A stretch of 64,000 nucleotides of DNA from Bin87 sp965204685 (GCA_965204685.1 OZ242004.1:2294001-2358000), one strand, 5' to 3'. Shown: positions 33,548 to 43,245, counted from the first letter of the stretch. The notes: generated by a model not told the origin, from the sequence alone. Numbers and translations are program-made.

Positions 33548-35695
33548 CTAACGCTCCGTTGTGGTGTTGGTGTCATCGGCAGTGTCGCCCGCGCTATCGA
33601 TGCGCACGGCGCAGACCTTGAACTCGGGCATCCGGCTGGTTGGGTCCAACGCGGGGTTGGTGAGCCGGTTGGCGGCCTGCCGGCCGCCCCAGTGGAATGG
33701 GACGAACACCGTGTCCTCCCGTATTCCGCGAGTAACCTTCAACCGGAAATCGGCCCGGCCCCGGCGGGTGCTCAGGCGGACGGCCTCGCCGTCCCTGAGC
33801 CCGTAACGTCCGGCGGTGGATGGATGCACCTCCGCCAGGGGTTCGGGGCTCATCTCCGCCAACTCGGGGATGCGTCGTGTCTGGCTGCCGGACTGGTAGT
33901 GGGCAAGGTTGCGGCCGGTGGTGAGGAACAGCGGATATTCCTCGTCCGGCGTCTCGTCCGACTCCTGGTGGCGCACGGGAAACATCCGCGCCCGACCGCT
34001 GACCGTGGGGAAACCCTCGGTGAACATCCGGGGCGTCCCCGGGCTTGCCTCATCGGGGCAGGGCCAGTAGACGCCGTCGTTGGCGTCGATCCTGGCGTAG
34101 GTGACGCCGGAGTAATCGGCGGGGCCGCCGGCCGAGGCTCTGCCCAACTCCTCAAAGATCTCCTCGGCGCTGTCGTATTCGAAGTGGCGTCCGCTGCCCA
34201 ATCGGCGGGCCAGTTCGCAGATCACGGCAACATCGTCCATGACGCCGGCCGGGGGTTCGCAAACCTTGCGCCGGCGGATCACCCGGCCCTCCAGGTTGGT
34301 CATGGTGCCCTCTTCCTCGGCCCATTGGGCAGATGGCAGCACGACATCGGCCATGATGGCGGTCTCGGACAGAAAGAAGTCGGACACAACCAGGAAGTCC
34401 AGCGACGCCAGCCGCTCGGAAACGTTTTCCAGATGCGGCGCGGACACTGCCACGTTGGAGCCCATCACCAGCAGCGCCCGCACGCCGCCTTCCTGTCCCA
34501 GACTGTCCAGGAGTTCGTAGGCCGACCTGCCGGGGCCGGGCAGCGAGGACTCGTCCACTCCCCAAACTGCGGCGACGTGCCGGCGCGCCGCGGGGTCGTC
34601 GATGCGGCGGTAGCCGGGCAGCTGGTCCGCCTTCTGGCCGTGTTCCCGTCCGCCCTGGCCGTTGCCCTGTCCGGTGATGCAGCCGTAGCCGCTGTGGGGC
34701 CGGCCCGGCAGACCCAGGGCCAGCGCCAGGTTGATGCAGGCCGAAACATTGTTGACGCCCTGGGCCTGCTGTTCCGCGCCCCGCCCGGTCAGGATCATTG
34801 CCGTGCCGGCCGCTCCCAGCAGTTGGGCCGCCCGGGTCAGTTCTGCCTCAGCCACGCCGGTGATCCGCTCCACCCGTTCCGGCCAGTAGGTCGCAACGGC
34901 GGCTCTAACCCGGTCGAATCCTTCAGTGCGTTCCGCCACGTACTCGGCGTCAACCATTCCGTCCCGGACGAGGATGTGCAGCAGCCCGTTGACCAGGACG
35001 GCGTCGGTTCCCGGCATCAGGCGCAGGTGCAGGTCCGCGCGCTGCGCCGTGGGCGTCAGCCTGGGGTCGGCGACAATCAACCGCCCGCCGTTGGCGCGCT
35101 GAGCGTCAAAGTACTGCATCATGGGGGGCATGGTTTCGGCCGGGTTGTCGCCAACGAGCAAAACGGCCTGGGCGCCAGGGATGTCCTCCACCGGGAAGGG
35201 CAGACCCCGGTCAATCCCCAGCGACCGGATGCTCGCCGCCGCCGCGGATGACATGCAGAAGCGCCCGTTGTAATCGATGTTGGCCGTCCGCAGCGCCACC
35301 CGTGCAAACTTGCCCAGCAGGTAGCTCTTCTCATTGGTCAGCGAGCCGCCGCCGAAAATGCCCACCGCGTCATTGCCGTGGCGATACTGCACCTGCTCGA
35401 TGGCCTGCACCACCCGGTCCAGCGCGTCATCCCACGAGGACGGTTGCAGCGTGCCGTCGGCATCCCGCACCAGCGGCGTGGTCAACCGTTCCGGGTGGCT
35501 CAGGGCGGCCGCGGCCGTCCACCCCTTCACGCACAGCGCGCCCCGGTTCACGGGAAACGACTGATTGCCGGCAATCCCAACGTCACCGGCATCGTCCACC
35601 GACAACGTCATGCCGCACTGGAAAGCGCAGTAGGGACAATGGGTTGCCGTCGCTTCGGGCGATGAGATCGGCGGCGCTTTGGGATGGCTGGGCAA
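33548..35695 (-). CDS. narB: Molybdopterin-dependent assimilatory nitrate reductase
   Basis: This 715-residue molybdenum bis-MGD oxidoreductase has an N-terminal 4Fe-4S site in HCPYCAFQCGM with a fourth Cys in GALCVKG, the likely molybdenum-ligand cysteine in YNGRFCMSSAAAA, GDNPAETMPP, and the C-terminal molydopterin-dinucleotide-binding domain (FLTTGRNLAHYQSGSQTRR). Length and domain order match cyanobacterial-type NarB without the extra C-terminal [2Fe-2S] domain of NasA. It reduces nitrate to nitrite in the cytoplasm; no twin-arginine signal is present. It is the first gene of the narB-nirB-nirD-narK operon; GAGGTC precedes the ATG. The electron donor is not in the window. Confidence 0.9.
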   Translation of the reverse strand: MPSHPKAPPISSPEATATHCPYCAFQCGMTLSVDDAGDVGIAGNQSFPVNRGALCVKGWTAAAALSHPERLTTPLVRDADGTLQPSSWDDALDRVVQAIEQVQYRHGNDAVGIFGGGSLTNEKSYLLGKFARVALRTANIDYNGRFCMSSAAAASIRSLGIDRGLPFPVEDIPGAQAVLLVGDNPAETMPPMMQYFDAQRANGGRLIVADPRLTPTAQRADLHLRLMPGTDAVLVNGLLHILVRDGMVDAEYVAERTEGFDRVRAAVATYWPERVERITGVAEAELTRAAQLLGAAGTAMILTGRGAEQQAQGVNNVSACINLALALGLPGRPHSGYGCITGQGNGQGGREHGQKADQLPGYRRIDDPAARRHVAAVWGVDESSLPGPGRSAYELLDSLGQEGGVRALLVMGSNVAVSAPHLENVSERLASLDFLVVSDFFLSETAIMADVVLPSAQWAEEEGTMTNLEGRVIRRRKVCEPPAGVMDDVAVICELARRLGSGRHFEYDSAEEIFEELGRASAGGPADYSGVTYARIDANDGVYWPCPDEASPGTPRMFTEGFPTVSGRARMFPVRHQESDETPDEEYPLFLTTGRNLAHYQSGSQTRRIPELAEMSPEPLAEVHPSTAGRYGLRDGEAVRLSTRRGRADFRLKVTRGIREDTVFVPFHWGGRQAANRLTNPALDPTSRMPEFKVCAVRIDSAGDTADDTNTTTER

Positions 35696-35967
35696 GGCAT
35701 TTGACCTCTGCGGACTATTGGGAATGATGTTAGAGGTCCCTTATTGCGCCGGCTTTTCGGGGGTGTAAAAGAATGGTGTCGTTTGCATTAACAAATGATG
35801 AACCGGGCGTTACTCCGCTGTAACCGGCGAGTCGTCGGAGGCCCTATCCCGTCTCGACCGGATGGTGTTGTGGCGTTGCCGCCGTCTGCGGCGGGAGCAA
35901 TGCCATGCACAAAAGCGTCGCATCCGACGTCCCGCGCCTTCTGTCAGGACATTCGAACGACTCTGCG

Positions 35968-36912
35968 TCAGCGGTTCCTTTTTGGCTTCGCGCCGGAGCG
36001 AGGTCCTCGGGGACGGACCGGCATGACCCGCCCGTCAACTACGGCCAATCCTGCTGCCAACAAAGCGATCCCAATGAAGTAGCGAAGATCCAGTCGTTCA
36101 CCCAGAACCGTCACGCCCAGCAGCAAAGCGGTTACCGGCATGAGCAGGGTGACCAGCATCGAGTTCGCGGCCCCTGCAGAAGCCAGGATCCGGAAATAGA
36201 CTATGCTCGCCAGCGCCGTTGACAGCAAAGACATCCCGGCGACAGCGGCTCCCGTCTCCCATCCTGGCAGTGGGAAAGTCCAGGGATGTTCGACCGCCAA
36301 GGCAAATGGAACGATCAGTACGGTCGCACCAGTCAGTTGCCCGGTTGAAGCCACCAACGGGCTGACTCCGATTGCCTTGAAACGCGGGAGGGAGAATCGA
36401 CGCCCGAAGACTGCGGCAAAGGCATAGGACCAAGTTGCCGTCAACACTGCCAACTCACCAGCGAACGCGGAGCCCAGACCGTCCAACGCATCTATCCCGA
36501 TGATCAGCACCACGCCGGTGACAGCGATGCTGACGCCGACCAAACGGCTCCTCGTCATACGCTCATCGTGCGTGAAAAAGTGGGCGGCAATGGTGGTGGA
36601 AAACGGGGTGGTCGCGTTGAAGATCGAGGCCAAGCCGCCGTCGATCCGCGTCTGTCCCCAGGCAATCAACGCGAAAGGGATGGCGAGATTCAACAACCCC
36701 ATTATCAGAAAATCGCGCCACAGGGCCGGGACGGCGGGAATGTTAATCTTCATTGCCCGCAAGAGCAGGTTCATTGCCAGTGCCGCCAAACCTATCCGCA
36801 GGGAGGCGGTGGTAATCGGCGGCAACTCATCAACCGCAATGGCGACGAAGAAAAATGAACCTCCCCAAAGGCCGGACAGGGCCAAAAGCATGGCCCAATC
36901 CGCGAGGGTCAT
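35968..36912 (-). CDS. EamA/DMT-family permease
   Basis: This 314-residue protein has ten predicted helices in two EamA repeats. The first is LLALSGLWGGSFFFVAIAVD; the second starts ELAVLTATWSYAFAAVFGRR. It ends with a basic, proline-rich cytoplasmic tail (RPRGPRSGAKPKRNR). Relatives export amino acids, nucleosides or other metabolites. Substrate is not determinable. It lies alone, on the same strand as the nitrate operon but 270 bp upstream of it with no shared transcript evident. That 270-bp gap shows GC-rich hairpins and no gene. Confidence 0.83.
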   Translation of the reverse strand: MTLADWAMLLALSGLWGGSFFFVAIAVDELPPITTASLRIGLAALAMNLLLRAMKINIPAVPALWRDFLIMGLLNLAIPFALIAWGQTRIDGGLASIFNATTPFSTTIAAHFFTHDERMTRSRLVGVSIAVTGVVLIIGIDALDGLGSAFAGELAVLTATWSYAFAAVFGRRFSLPRFKAIGVSPLVASTGQLTGATVLIVPFALAVEHPWTFPLPGWETGAAVAGMSLLSTALASIVYFRILASAGAANSMLVTLLMPVTALLLGVTVLGERLDLRYFIGIALLAAGLAVVDGRVMPVRPRGPRSGAKPKRNR

Positions 36913-36979
36913 CGAACGACTGACGGTGCTTATCGTAATAGGCCAACCTCAAAAACCGCGGGCTGCGGACAGGCGGTCA

Positions 36980-38494
36980 TCAAAGCTCAGCATCCCCGGG
37001 AGATCTACCGACTGAACGTCGCAGCGGCGCCACCACGAGGAACGGCAACCCCCTTCCGCCCCGCGACGGTCGGTCCGAGCCGAACCCGGCCCCGTCGCCG
37101 AGAGCGTCCGACATCACCTCACCGCCGTTCCCCATCCGGTGGACTTCGAGGAACAGCCGGCCACCCACCACGCCCGCCATGTAGATCAACAGGCATATCG
37201 CGTGCCACATGTAGCCCAGGTTCACCCGCTCCAACGCTTCCTCCCTAGTGTACCCCAGGGCGGCGAAATCCAGTTCCCACGACTTCATCAAGTTGTGGTC
37301 CGGCAACACCGACGGAAAGTCCGGCGACAGATATATTGACATAATCACCGCAATCCCCACCGTCACGGACACGCACGCCGCCACCACCAGCGCCTGGAAC
37401 AACGCCCGCCGGTCCGGCTCCGTAAACCTGACCCCGGTGTCCTGAAGAACCAGGAGCATGGAGAAGGCCATGGGCAGCACCGCGAACACCACCGCAAGCT
37501 GGACCGTAACCGAGAAGTTGGTTATCACCACGACCACCATGTAGACCACTCCCAGAGGAGGACAGGTCACCGACGCGGCCCCGGACACGGTGCCTGCCAC
37601 CGTGGTGCCCTCCCGGTACCGCCACCGCCACAGCAGGTGGAACATCAGCCCCGCCATCCAGGACAGCCCCAGGTTCACGAGCAGCGCCAGCAGATACGGC
37701 AGCATCGTCCCGCCCAGGTCCGGCACCAGGTGGAAGTTGTAGTGGTCGAGCCCCAACGGGGCAAACTGCAGCAGCGGCGTGGTCAGAACGAAGAAAACCG
37801 ACACCCAATAGAACTCCCGGAGGCTGGCGGACTTGTCTCGGAGGATGAATCCCTGGCCCAGCACCAGCAAGAGTGCAAACGCCACACCGATCATCGGCAT
37901 CCAGTTGTTGTGCCACCCCGCCAACGACAGCAGGTAGTGGAAGCCGGTCATCAACGCAGCTATCAGCAGGAACCGAAACACGAAAAATCGGCTCACCTCC
38001 AGGAGCAGCTCGCGTCCTCGCACTGGGCCCGCCTGCTCCGTCGCAACACTCGCCTCGATCCCTTCGGCAGAGGCAAGATCCGAGTCCGTTTCCCCCACCT
38101 CGGACTGCTCCGGTTCAGCCGAATTACCTTCGCTAAGCCCGGCCAGCAGCAGCAACCCCTCAACCTCGTCCTCGGTGAGGTTGAGGGCTTTCCCGAAGAC
38201 AAGCAGCCGCTCGACGGTGGGGCGAGTCGCCCCCGACTCCCACCGCGACACCGTGGTGTGGCTGAAGCGTTGGGAATAGTTCACGTCCACATCGGCCATC
38301 CTCCTGAGTAGTTCCTCCTGGGAGATTCCCTTCCGGCCGAGCGCCGGCACAAACGCCTCCCGGTAACCCTTCATGAGCAGCCCCACCTGGGCCGCCCTGA
38401 CACGCTGCGCGTCCGGTTCCAACGCCATGTTCCGCACCACTTTCTCGGATACGGCGTGTAATTCTACCTGACCGCCGGCCAAAAGAGACACCAA
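36980..38494 (-). CDS. Membrane-anchored XRE-type helix-turn-helix regulator
   Basis: This protein of about 504 residues joins a DNA-binding domain to a polytopic membrane domain. Residues about 57-110 form an XRE HTH: ISQEELLRRMADVD, then recognition helix SHTTVSRWESGATRPTVERL. A linker rich in Glu and Ser follows (about 125-160). Seven or eight membrane helices come next (for example FFVFRFLLIAALMTGFHYLL, VVYMVVVVITNFSV, WHAICLLIYMAGVVGG). The short C-terminal tail is basic. No known sensor domain is visible, so the membrane part itself may sense. The start is TTG 38494 or GTG 38491, both well placed after GGAGG; a later ATG is at 38428. It is divergent from a giant secreted protein with a perfect palindrome between them. 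Confidence 0.72.
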   Translation of the reverse strand: MVSLLAGGQVELHAVSEKVVRNMALEPDAQRVRAAQVGLLMKGYREAFVPALGRKGISQEELLRRMADVDVNYSQRFSHTTVSRWESGATRPTVERLLVFGKALNLTEDEVEGLLLLAGLSEGNSAEPEQSEVGETDSDLASAEGIEASVATEQAGPVRGRELLLEVSRFFVFRFLLIAALMTGFHYLLSLAGWHNNWMPMIGVAFALLLVLGQGFILRDKSASLREFYWVSVFFVLTTPLLQFAPLGLDHYNFHLVPDLGGTMLPYLLALLVNLGLSWMAGLMFHLLWRWRYREGTTVAGTVSGAASVTCPPLGVVYMVVVVITNFSVTVQLAVVFAVLPMAFSMLLVLQDTGVRFTEPDRRALFQALVVAACVSVTVGIAVIMSIYLSPDFPSVLPDHNLMKSWELDFAALGYTREEALERVNLGYMWHAICLLIYMAGVVGGRLFLEVHRMGNGGEVMSDALGDGAGFGSDRPSRGGRGLPFLVVAPLRRSVGRSPGDAEL

Positions 38495-38558
38495 ACGGCG
38501 CCTCCATCACTCCCGGGCTCCAAGCTGAAAAGCTCGCGGCGAACGCGACACCATGAAA

Positions 38559-38572
38559 ATGCACATGTGCAT
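38559..38572. promoter_or_regulatory. Perfect 14-bp palindrome, candidate operator
   Basis: ATGCACATGTGCAT reads the same on both strands. It lies 65 bp upstream of the membrane XRE regulator gene and 189 bp upstream of the divergent giant secreted protein gene, where a site for autoregulation or shared control would be expected. Nothing else gene-like is seen in 38495-38760. Confidence 0.45.
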
Positions 38573-38760
38573 CACGGGCCAAAGCACAGAACTCTAAACC
38601 TGGTTCGGACAGAATGCGGCGCCGACGAATCGAGACGGTTGGCGGACGCGGATCGACCCATTGGATATCCAGTTCCACGGTTGATGCACGAACGGCGTGT
38701 GTGGTGGAACGCCAACAATACATCTCACCAAACGCCCAATAACTTCAGCGGAGGACTCCA

Positions 38761-41700
38761 ATGGGTTTGATTTCCAGCAGGTTGCGGCCGGCGAAACTTG
38801 CGGTCTGGACGGTTCTTGTGGCTCTGGCCGTCGTCGTCGCGATGGCAGTGCAAGGCCCGTCCCCAGTTTTGGCTTACACCAAGGATCTCGACATCGAATG
38901 CAACGAAAACCCGGTCAGCGAGGGCGACACTTACCGGCTGCACATGGTCAAGTCCGGCGGCGTCTCCGGGAAGCCCATATCGTTTCGAAAGGAAACGATG
39001 AAGGTGCACTGGACCACAGAGAGCGATACTGCCGACGAATCCGACTACAGCCCGCTCCATCACGAAGGACAGGCCAGCAACAGCTTCCAGAGCTGGAACG
39101 GGCGGATGGGTCGCACCTTCTACACCACCGAGGATAACCTCTCCGAGTTCACGGAGCAGTTCACGGTTGTGGCGGAGAACGCCGACGAAGACGGAACCGG
39201 CGGGGAATGTGTAATCGAGATCGTTGACGACGACGGGCCGGGTTCTTACCTCACCCGGATTAGCGCGCTTCCCTCCGACGGCACGTTCGGACGAGGCGAA
39301 ATCATCGACTTCCATCTGCACTTCACGGAGGATGTGCTCGTTACCGGCGGGACGCCAACCCTGGGCTTGCACGTCGGAGAAGGCACAGCAGACGAACCGA
39401 ACCGCTACGCCATCTATCACTTCGGGTCCGGATACTCGACGCTGTTTTTCCGGTACCGGGTCGGACCCGAGGACCTTGACCCGGACGGCATTTCGGTGCC
39501 GTCGGGCGAGTTCGGCGGAACCGGGGAGATCGTGGCAAGGCGGATTAACGCCGAATTAAACCAGAACTACCACGGGCTGGCCGGCGGCCCCCGACAAAAG
39601 GTGCTCGGCCAAACGCACGTCACGAACGTGTCGATGGCATCCACTCCCGAGCACGGCAATACCTACCGGCGCGGAGAGGACATCGAGGTGGCAGTCCGCT
39701 TCAGCCATGAGGTTCAGGTCAACGGGTCCGTGTACCTGAGGTTGAAAGTCGGCGACGGCCCCGGTTTCCTGAAGCAGGCCCCGTACCATCGCGGGTCAGG
39801 CACCAACACCCTGGTTTTCAGGTACCCGGTCAACGCGGTGGATCTTGATCCCACCGGCATCACAGTGGCCCCGGGTGCGGTGAGCGAGTCAGGTGAGCCG
39901 AACGGCATCCTGGGTTCCGGCTCGGTCGTGCATTTACAGGATGGTGACGAGTACCCGGTAGACATCGCCTATGACGCGTTGATCGACCTGCCCAATCACA
40001 AGGTGGACGGCAGAGCCTACGTCAAGCGCGTCGCCATAACCTCCGAGCCGGAGGACGGGGACCACTACACGCCCGGCGAGCAGGTCCTGATTGCACTGAC
40101 CTTTGACCGATCCGTGTCCATCGAACCGAAACCCGCCATTAAAATCGAGGTTGGCGACAACGAGAAACGAGCAAGCTATCACCGTGGTTCTTTCTCCGAC
40201 ACCCTGGTGTTCAGCTACACGGCGCACCAAAACGACGTGGACCTTGACGGCATTTCGGTTCCGCGACAGACGGCTTTCGTGGGCAGCGGACACGTGTGGG
40301 AAGCCGACACCAGGTTCGGAGTCAACGAAACCATTCCACGTCTCCGGCACCAGTCGCAACACCGGGTCAACGGCGTACTGCCCACCGTTGTTGCCAGCGA
40401 GATTGTTTCGGACCCGGTCAGCGGCGACGTGTACCGCTTTGGCGAAACCATGGAGATTGCGCTGGAGTTCGATGAGGAGGTGGACGTTGTGGGGCAGCCG
40501 TCGATCACCATATTGCTGGATGACAGCGACAACCCCGAGCGCAGCGCCATCTACAGCCGGGGGTCCGGCACGGACACCTTGGTCTTCACCTACACGATGC
40601 AGGCTGCGGACCTGGATCTGGACGGCGTCGTGCTGCCCGAGCGGGACAGAGACGGATTTGGACCGACGACGGCTCACGTTTACCAGGCGGGCACCGAAAA
40701 CGCCGTCACCGGGCACATTGTCGGCTTCGACGATGCGATTGGACATCAGGTCGATGGACGTCCCCAGGTAACCGCCGTTGCCGTAACGTCCACTCCGGCC
40801 TCGGGAGGCGTTTATCGCGCCGGGGAGACGGTTTCGGTTTCGCTCACCTACGACCGCCCGGTGGTCGTCGAGGGCACGCCATCCGTTGCGCTGGAGATCG
40901 GCGACCACCACGTTGAGGCGACCTACCGCAGCGGTTCAGGGACGAACATCATTGAGTTCGGATACGACGTTCAGATTCACGACCATGACGTGGACGGCTT
41001 CGCCCTGCCGGCCGGAGAAGGCCAAAGTTTCCATGACGGAAGCATTTATTCGACGGGACGGGAAATCGAACTCGATGCAGCGTACCCTGGGTTTGCGAGC
41101 CGGGAAGCCCACAAAATCGCCGGACAGGTGTACGTGACCGAAATCTCCATGGATTCCGACCCGGGACACGACGACACCTACGAGCCGGGGGACACCATCC
41201 GGGTGTTGATCCGGTTTGATGAAGAAGTCACGGTGACCGGTACGCCGCAGCTTTCCCTGATCCTGGGCCGTTCCACCGTGGCGGCGGACTTCCAGGGCAT
41301 TCACAACCCGGACGACGCTGCTTCGCTCTCCATCGGAGAGGTCCTGACCTTCGCGTACACGGTGCAGGATGGCGACGAAGACGCCAACGGCATCGCAGTC
41401 GTGGCGAACTCGTTGAACCGGCACGGCGGCTCCATCCTGGATACCGCAGGCAACGAGGTCCTCCTGCGCCACAACGCCGTCACATTCGACGGCCATTTGG
41501 CGGGCGTGGTGCCGCCCGTCCTGGTAAGCGCGCAGACTTCCCAAGACGGCCAGGAGGTAACGCTTACCTTCAGCGAAAACGTCCACGTTCGCCCCGACAT
41601 CCGGACTCTGAGTTCTTTCGCTGGCGTTGCCCTGAGTTCCTACCCGCGGATTCTGATCGACATTTTCGTCGATGGACACCGGGCCTACACCCATGGGCCG

Positions 41701-42201
41701 ACGTTTTCCGGCGCAGAAATGGTCATCAAGATGGACACGTTCATCAGGCCGGGTCAGCAGGTCACCGTCAGCCACGACGACGTGTTTGCCAGGGATCTGC
41801 CCGGAATACTGGTCGATGACGACGGGAACGCCTTGATGCACTTTGATGAGCAAGCGGTCTCCAACCGCTCAACGCTGAGTGCAGACGTATCGGAATTGTT
41901 GCCGGTGCTCAGCGCGTACAGCCTCACCGTCGCAGAGGGTGGGACTGGTTCTTACAGCGTCGTGCTGGGTTCCCAGCCTGATGAGAACGTTGTGGTGACG
42001 CTGTCGATTTCACCGTCGGGCCGTCTCACAGCCAGTCCGGAGGAACTCACGTTCACGCCGGAAAACTGGGACAGTCCGCAAACGGTCACGCTGACCGCCG
42101 GAACGGACGACGATGATCTCAACTTCTGGCAGGAGATACTCCACACCTCCGATACGGACGGGTTCGTGGTCGGACACGTCAAGGTACTCGTGGAAGACTG
42201 A
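38761..42201 (+). CDS. Giant secreted multi-domain protein with tandem Ig-like repeats
   Basis: This 1146-residue protein has a signal peptide (basic start, core VWTVLVALAVVVAMAV). A Calx-beta-like domain follows (about 40-160, ending ECVIEIVDDDGPG). Six tandem repeats of about 115-130 residues come next with the pattern TSxPxxGxxYxxGE, later YxxGSGTxxLVFxY, then DxDxDGI and HxVDG. A SwmB-like domain (about 918-1035) and a last Calx-beta-like domain (TVAEGGTGSYSVVLGSQP) follow. The same repeat occurs once in the protein at 25227. Acidic Asp-rich loops suggest calcium binding. It is probably an extracellular adhesin or surface-layer protein; no enzymatic domain or C-terminal anchor is seen. 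GGAGGACTCC precedes the ATG. It is divergent from a membrane XRE regulator. Confidence 0.8.
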   Translation: MGLISSRLRPAKLAVWTVLVALAVVVAMAVQGPSPVLAYTKDLDIECNENPVSEGDTYRLHMVKSGGVSGKPISFRKETMKVHWTTESDTADESDYSPLHHEGQASNSFQSWNGRMGRTFYTTEDNLSEFTEQFTVVAENADEDGTGGECVIEIVDDDGPGSYLTRISALPSDGTFGRGEIIDFHLHFTEDVLVTGGTPTLGLHVGEGTADEPNRYAIYHFGSGYSTLFFRYRVGPEDLDPDGISVPSGEFGGTGEIVARRINAELNQNYHGLAGGPRQKVLGQTHVTNVSMASTPEHGNTYRRGEDIEVAVRFSHEVQVNGSVYLRLKVGDGPGFLKQAPYHRGSGTNTLVFRYPVNAVDLDPTGITVAPGAVSESGEPNGILGSGSVVHLQDGDEYPVDIAYDALIDLPNHKVDGRAYVKRVAITSEPEDGDHYTPGEQVLIALTFDRSVSIEPKPAIKIEVGDNEKRASYHRGSFSDTLVFSYTAHQNDVDLDGISVPRQTAFVGSGHVWEADTRFGVNETIPRLRHQSQHRVNGVLPTVVASEIVSDPVSGDVYRFGETMEIALEFDEEVDVVGQPSITILLDDSDNPERSAIYSRGSGTDTLVFTYTMQAADLDLDGVVLPERDRDGFGPTTAHVYQAGTENAVTGHIVGFDDAIGHQVDGRPQVTAVAVTSTPASGGVYRAGETVSVSLTYDRPVVVEGTPSVALEIGDHHVEATYRSGSGTNIIEFGYDVQIHDHDVDGFALPAGEGQSFHDGSIYSTGREIELDAAYPGFASREAHKIAGQVYVTEISMDSDPGHDDTYEPGDTIRVLIRFDEEVTVTGTPQLSLILGRSTVAADFQGIHNPDDAASLSIGEVLTFAYTVQDGDEDANGIAVVANSLNRHGGSILDTAGNEVLLRHNAVTFDGHLAGVVPPVLVSAQTSQDGQEVTLTFSENVHVRPDIRTLSSFAGVALSSYPRILIDIFVDGHRAYTHGPTFSGAEMVIKMDTFIRPGQQVTVSHDDVFARDLPGILVDDDGNALMHFDEQAVSNRSTLSADVSELLPVLSAYSLTVAEGGTGSYSVVLGSQPDENVVVTLSISPSGRLTASPEELTFTPENWDSPQTVTLTAGTDDDDLNFWQEILHTSDTDGFVVGHVKVLVED

Positions 42202-42406
42202 AACTGATCGCCGCCACAACTCGTGGCGGCGAGCGCCAGGGCGTTACACAGAATCAGCCCCATCTACCGCATCCGGACCGCTGGCCAGGGCGACAACGGT
42301 TGCGTACAGTCCGATGGCGCGGACAAGGCCGCCTGCTTGCCCACCGGCCGGGCGTCACGCAAACCGAAGTTCCAAACCCATCGCATCGTGCGCATGATCT
42401 TACTCG

Positions 42407-42586
42407 TCATGCCTGAGCATTTCCGCCCTGCTCATCGTTGCGCAGCTTCTTCGACCTGACTTCCGTAACGCGGTCAGTGGCAGCCACACCACCGGCTTCG
42501 CCCCAGTGAAAGGCAAAGCCCAACTTTTCATCGTCCGACAGAGCGTCCAGCGCCTTCCGCATGGCGTCCGCAATCAGCTTGACCAT
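42407..42586 (-). CDS. Small hypothetical ORF (59 aa), possibly a remnant
   Basis: The ORF starts ATG at 42586 and ends TGA at 42407. The product begins MVKLIADAMRKALDALSDDE and contains LGFAFHWGEAGGVAATDR, with a balanced, protein-like composition. No family is recognised. It lies directly downstream of the decayed nuclease gene on the same strand and may be a small independent gene or the tail of a lost one. No clear ribosome site is visible. The rest of 42202-42406 shows no gene. Confidence 0.35.
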   Translation of the reverse strand: MVKLIADAMRKALDALSDDEKLGFAFHWGEAGGVAATDRVTEVRSKKLRNDEQGGNAQA

Positions 42587-42589
42587 TCC

Positions 42590-43040
42590 AACCCCAGCGC
42601 GTCGAAGCGCGCGAATACGCCGATGTCGCGCTAGGACCAGGCAAGGGGATTGTCCTCAGTAATGCCGTAAACGTTGTTCAGGTCCCCGGCCGCCAGGATC
42701 CGGCGGCTGCCGGGATTGTCATCTCCGATGAATGTCGACAGGTCGGACATGATGTGGTGCGCCGCAGCGTCGGAATAGATGTAAGGGCTTCCGACCACCG
42801 GGTGCTGCCGGAACCGGCGCGCGTACATCGAAACTGCTACGAAAGTCTCTCCGGCGCCAGGCGGAATGATGCGTGCTGCGGGGATGATGCCGACGTTGCT
42901 GACGGCAATCTCGTCCTGTGCCTTCTGCGGGTAGAGGGCAGGACTTGGCGAAACCCCTCCACTTCAACGCGGTCGGACAGTTTCACCACCACCGACCAGA
43001 AGCCGCAGTGCTCTCCGGGCCAGGGTTCCTAGCGCGTGTA
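42590..43040 (-). pseudogene. Decayed endonuclease/exonuclease/phosphatase-like gene
   Basis: On the minus strand one frame reads GEHCGFWSVVVKLSDRVEVE up to about 42930. A frameshift is then needed to continue as EIAVSNVGIIPAARIIPPGA and MYARRFRQHPVVGSPYIYSD, reaching ILAAGDLNNVYG, a motif like the GDxN active-site segment of the endonuclease/exonuclease/phosphatase superfamily. After NPLAWS a TAG (at about 42631-42633) interrupts before RDIGVFARFDALGLEW. At least one frameshift and one nonsense change, plus missing ends, mark it as broken. Boundaries are approximate and the parent family assignment is moderate. Confidence 0.55.
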
Positions 43041-43132
43041 CCCGACAGGGTTCGCTGCCGGACTGGGCGGGAGGATGATTACAGCGTCACGGAGAAGGTC
43101 ATTGCAAAAGTTCTGGATTTTATCCAGTCTGG

Positions 43133-43206
43133 TGGGCCTGGATGGACTCGAACCAACGACCTCAGTCTTATCAGGACTGCGCTCTAACCGCCTGAGCTAC
43201 AGGCCC
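43133..43206 (-). tRNA. tRNA-Ile (anticodon GAT)
   Basis: On the minus strand a 74-nt cloverleaf folds fully: acceptor GGGCCTG with CAGGCCC, D arm GCTC with GAGC, anticodon arm CAGTC with GACTG around CTGATAA (anticodon GAT), and T loop TTCGAGT. The T stem GTTGG with CCATC has one T-T mismatch. CCA is encoded at 43130-43132. Here it lies about 1.1 kb before the 16S gene on the opposite strand, instead of in a 16S-23S spacer. Confidence 0.95.
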
Positions 43207-43217
43207 ACAGGGATTAC

Positions 43218-43245
43218 ATTATACCAATCCATTCGCCCTGCGCAA
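43218..43245 (-). promoter_or_regulatory. Promoter of tRNA-Ile
   Basis: Read on the minus strand, TTGCGC (43245-43240) and TATAAT (43223-43218) are 16 bp apart. The -10 box ends 11 bp before the mature tRNA 5' end. Confidence 0.5.

Noticed and set aside
33692..35251. 519-codon plus-strand frame opposite narB
   Set aside because: Antisense to conserved molybdopterin motifs; no recognisable domain.
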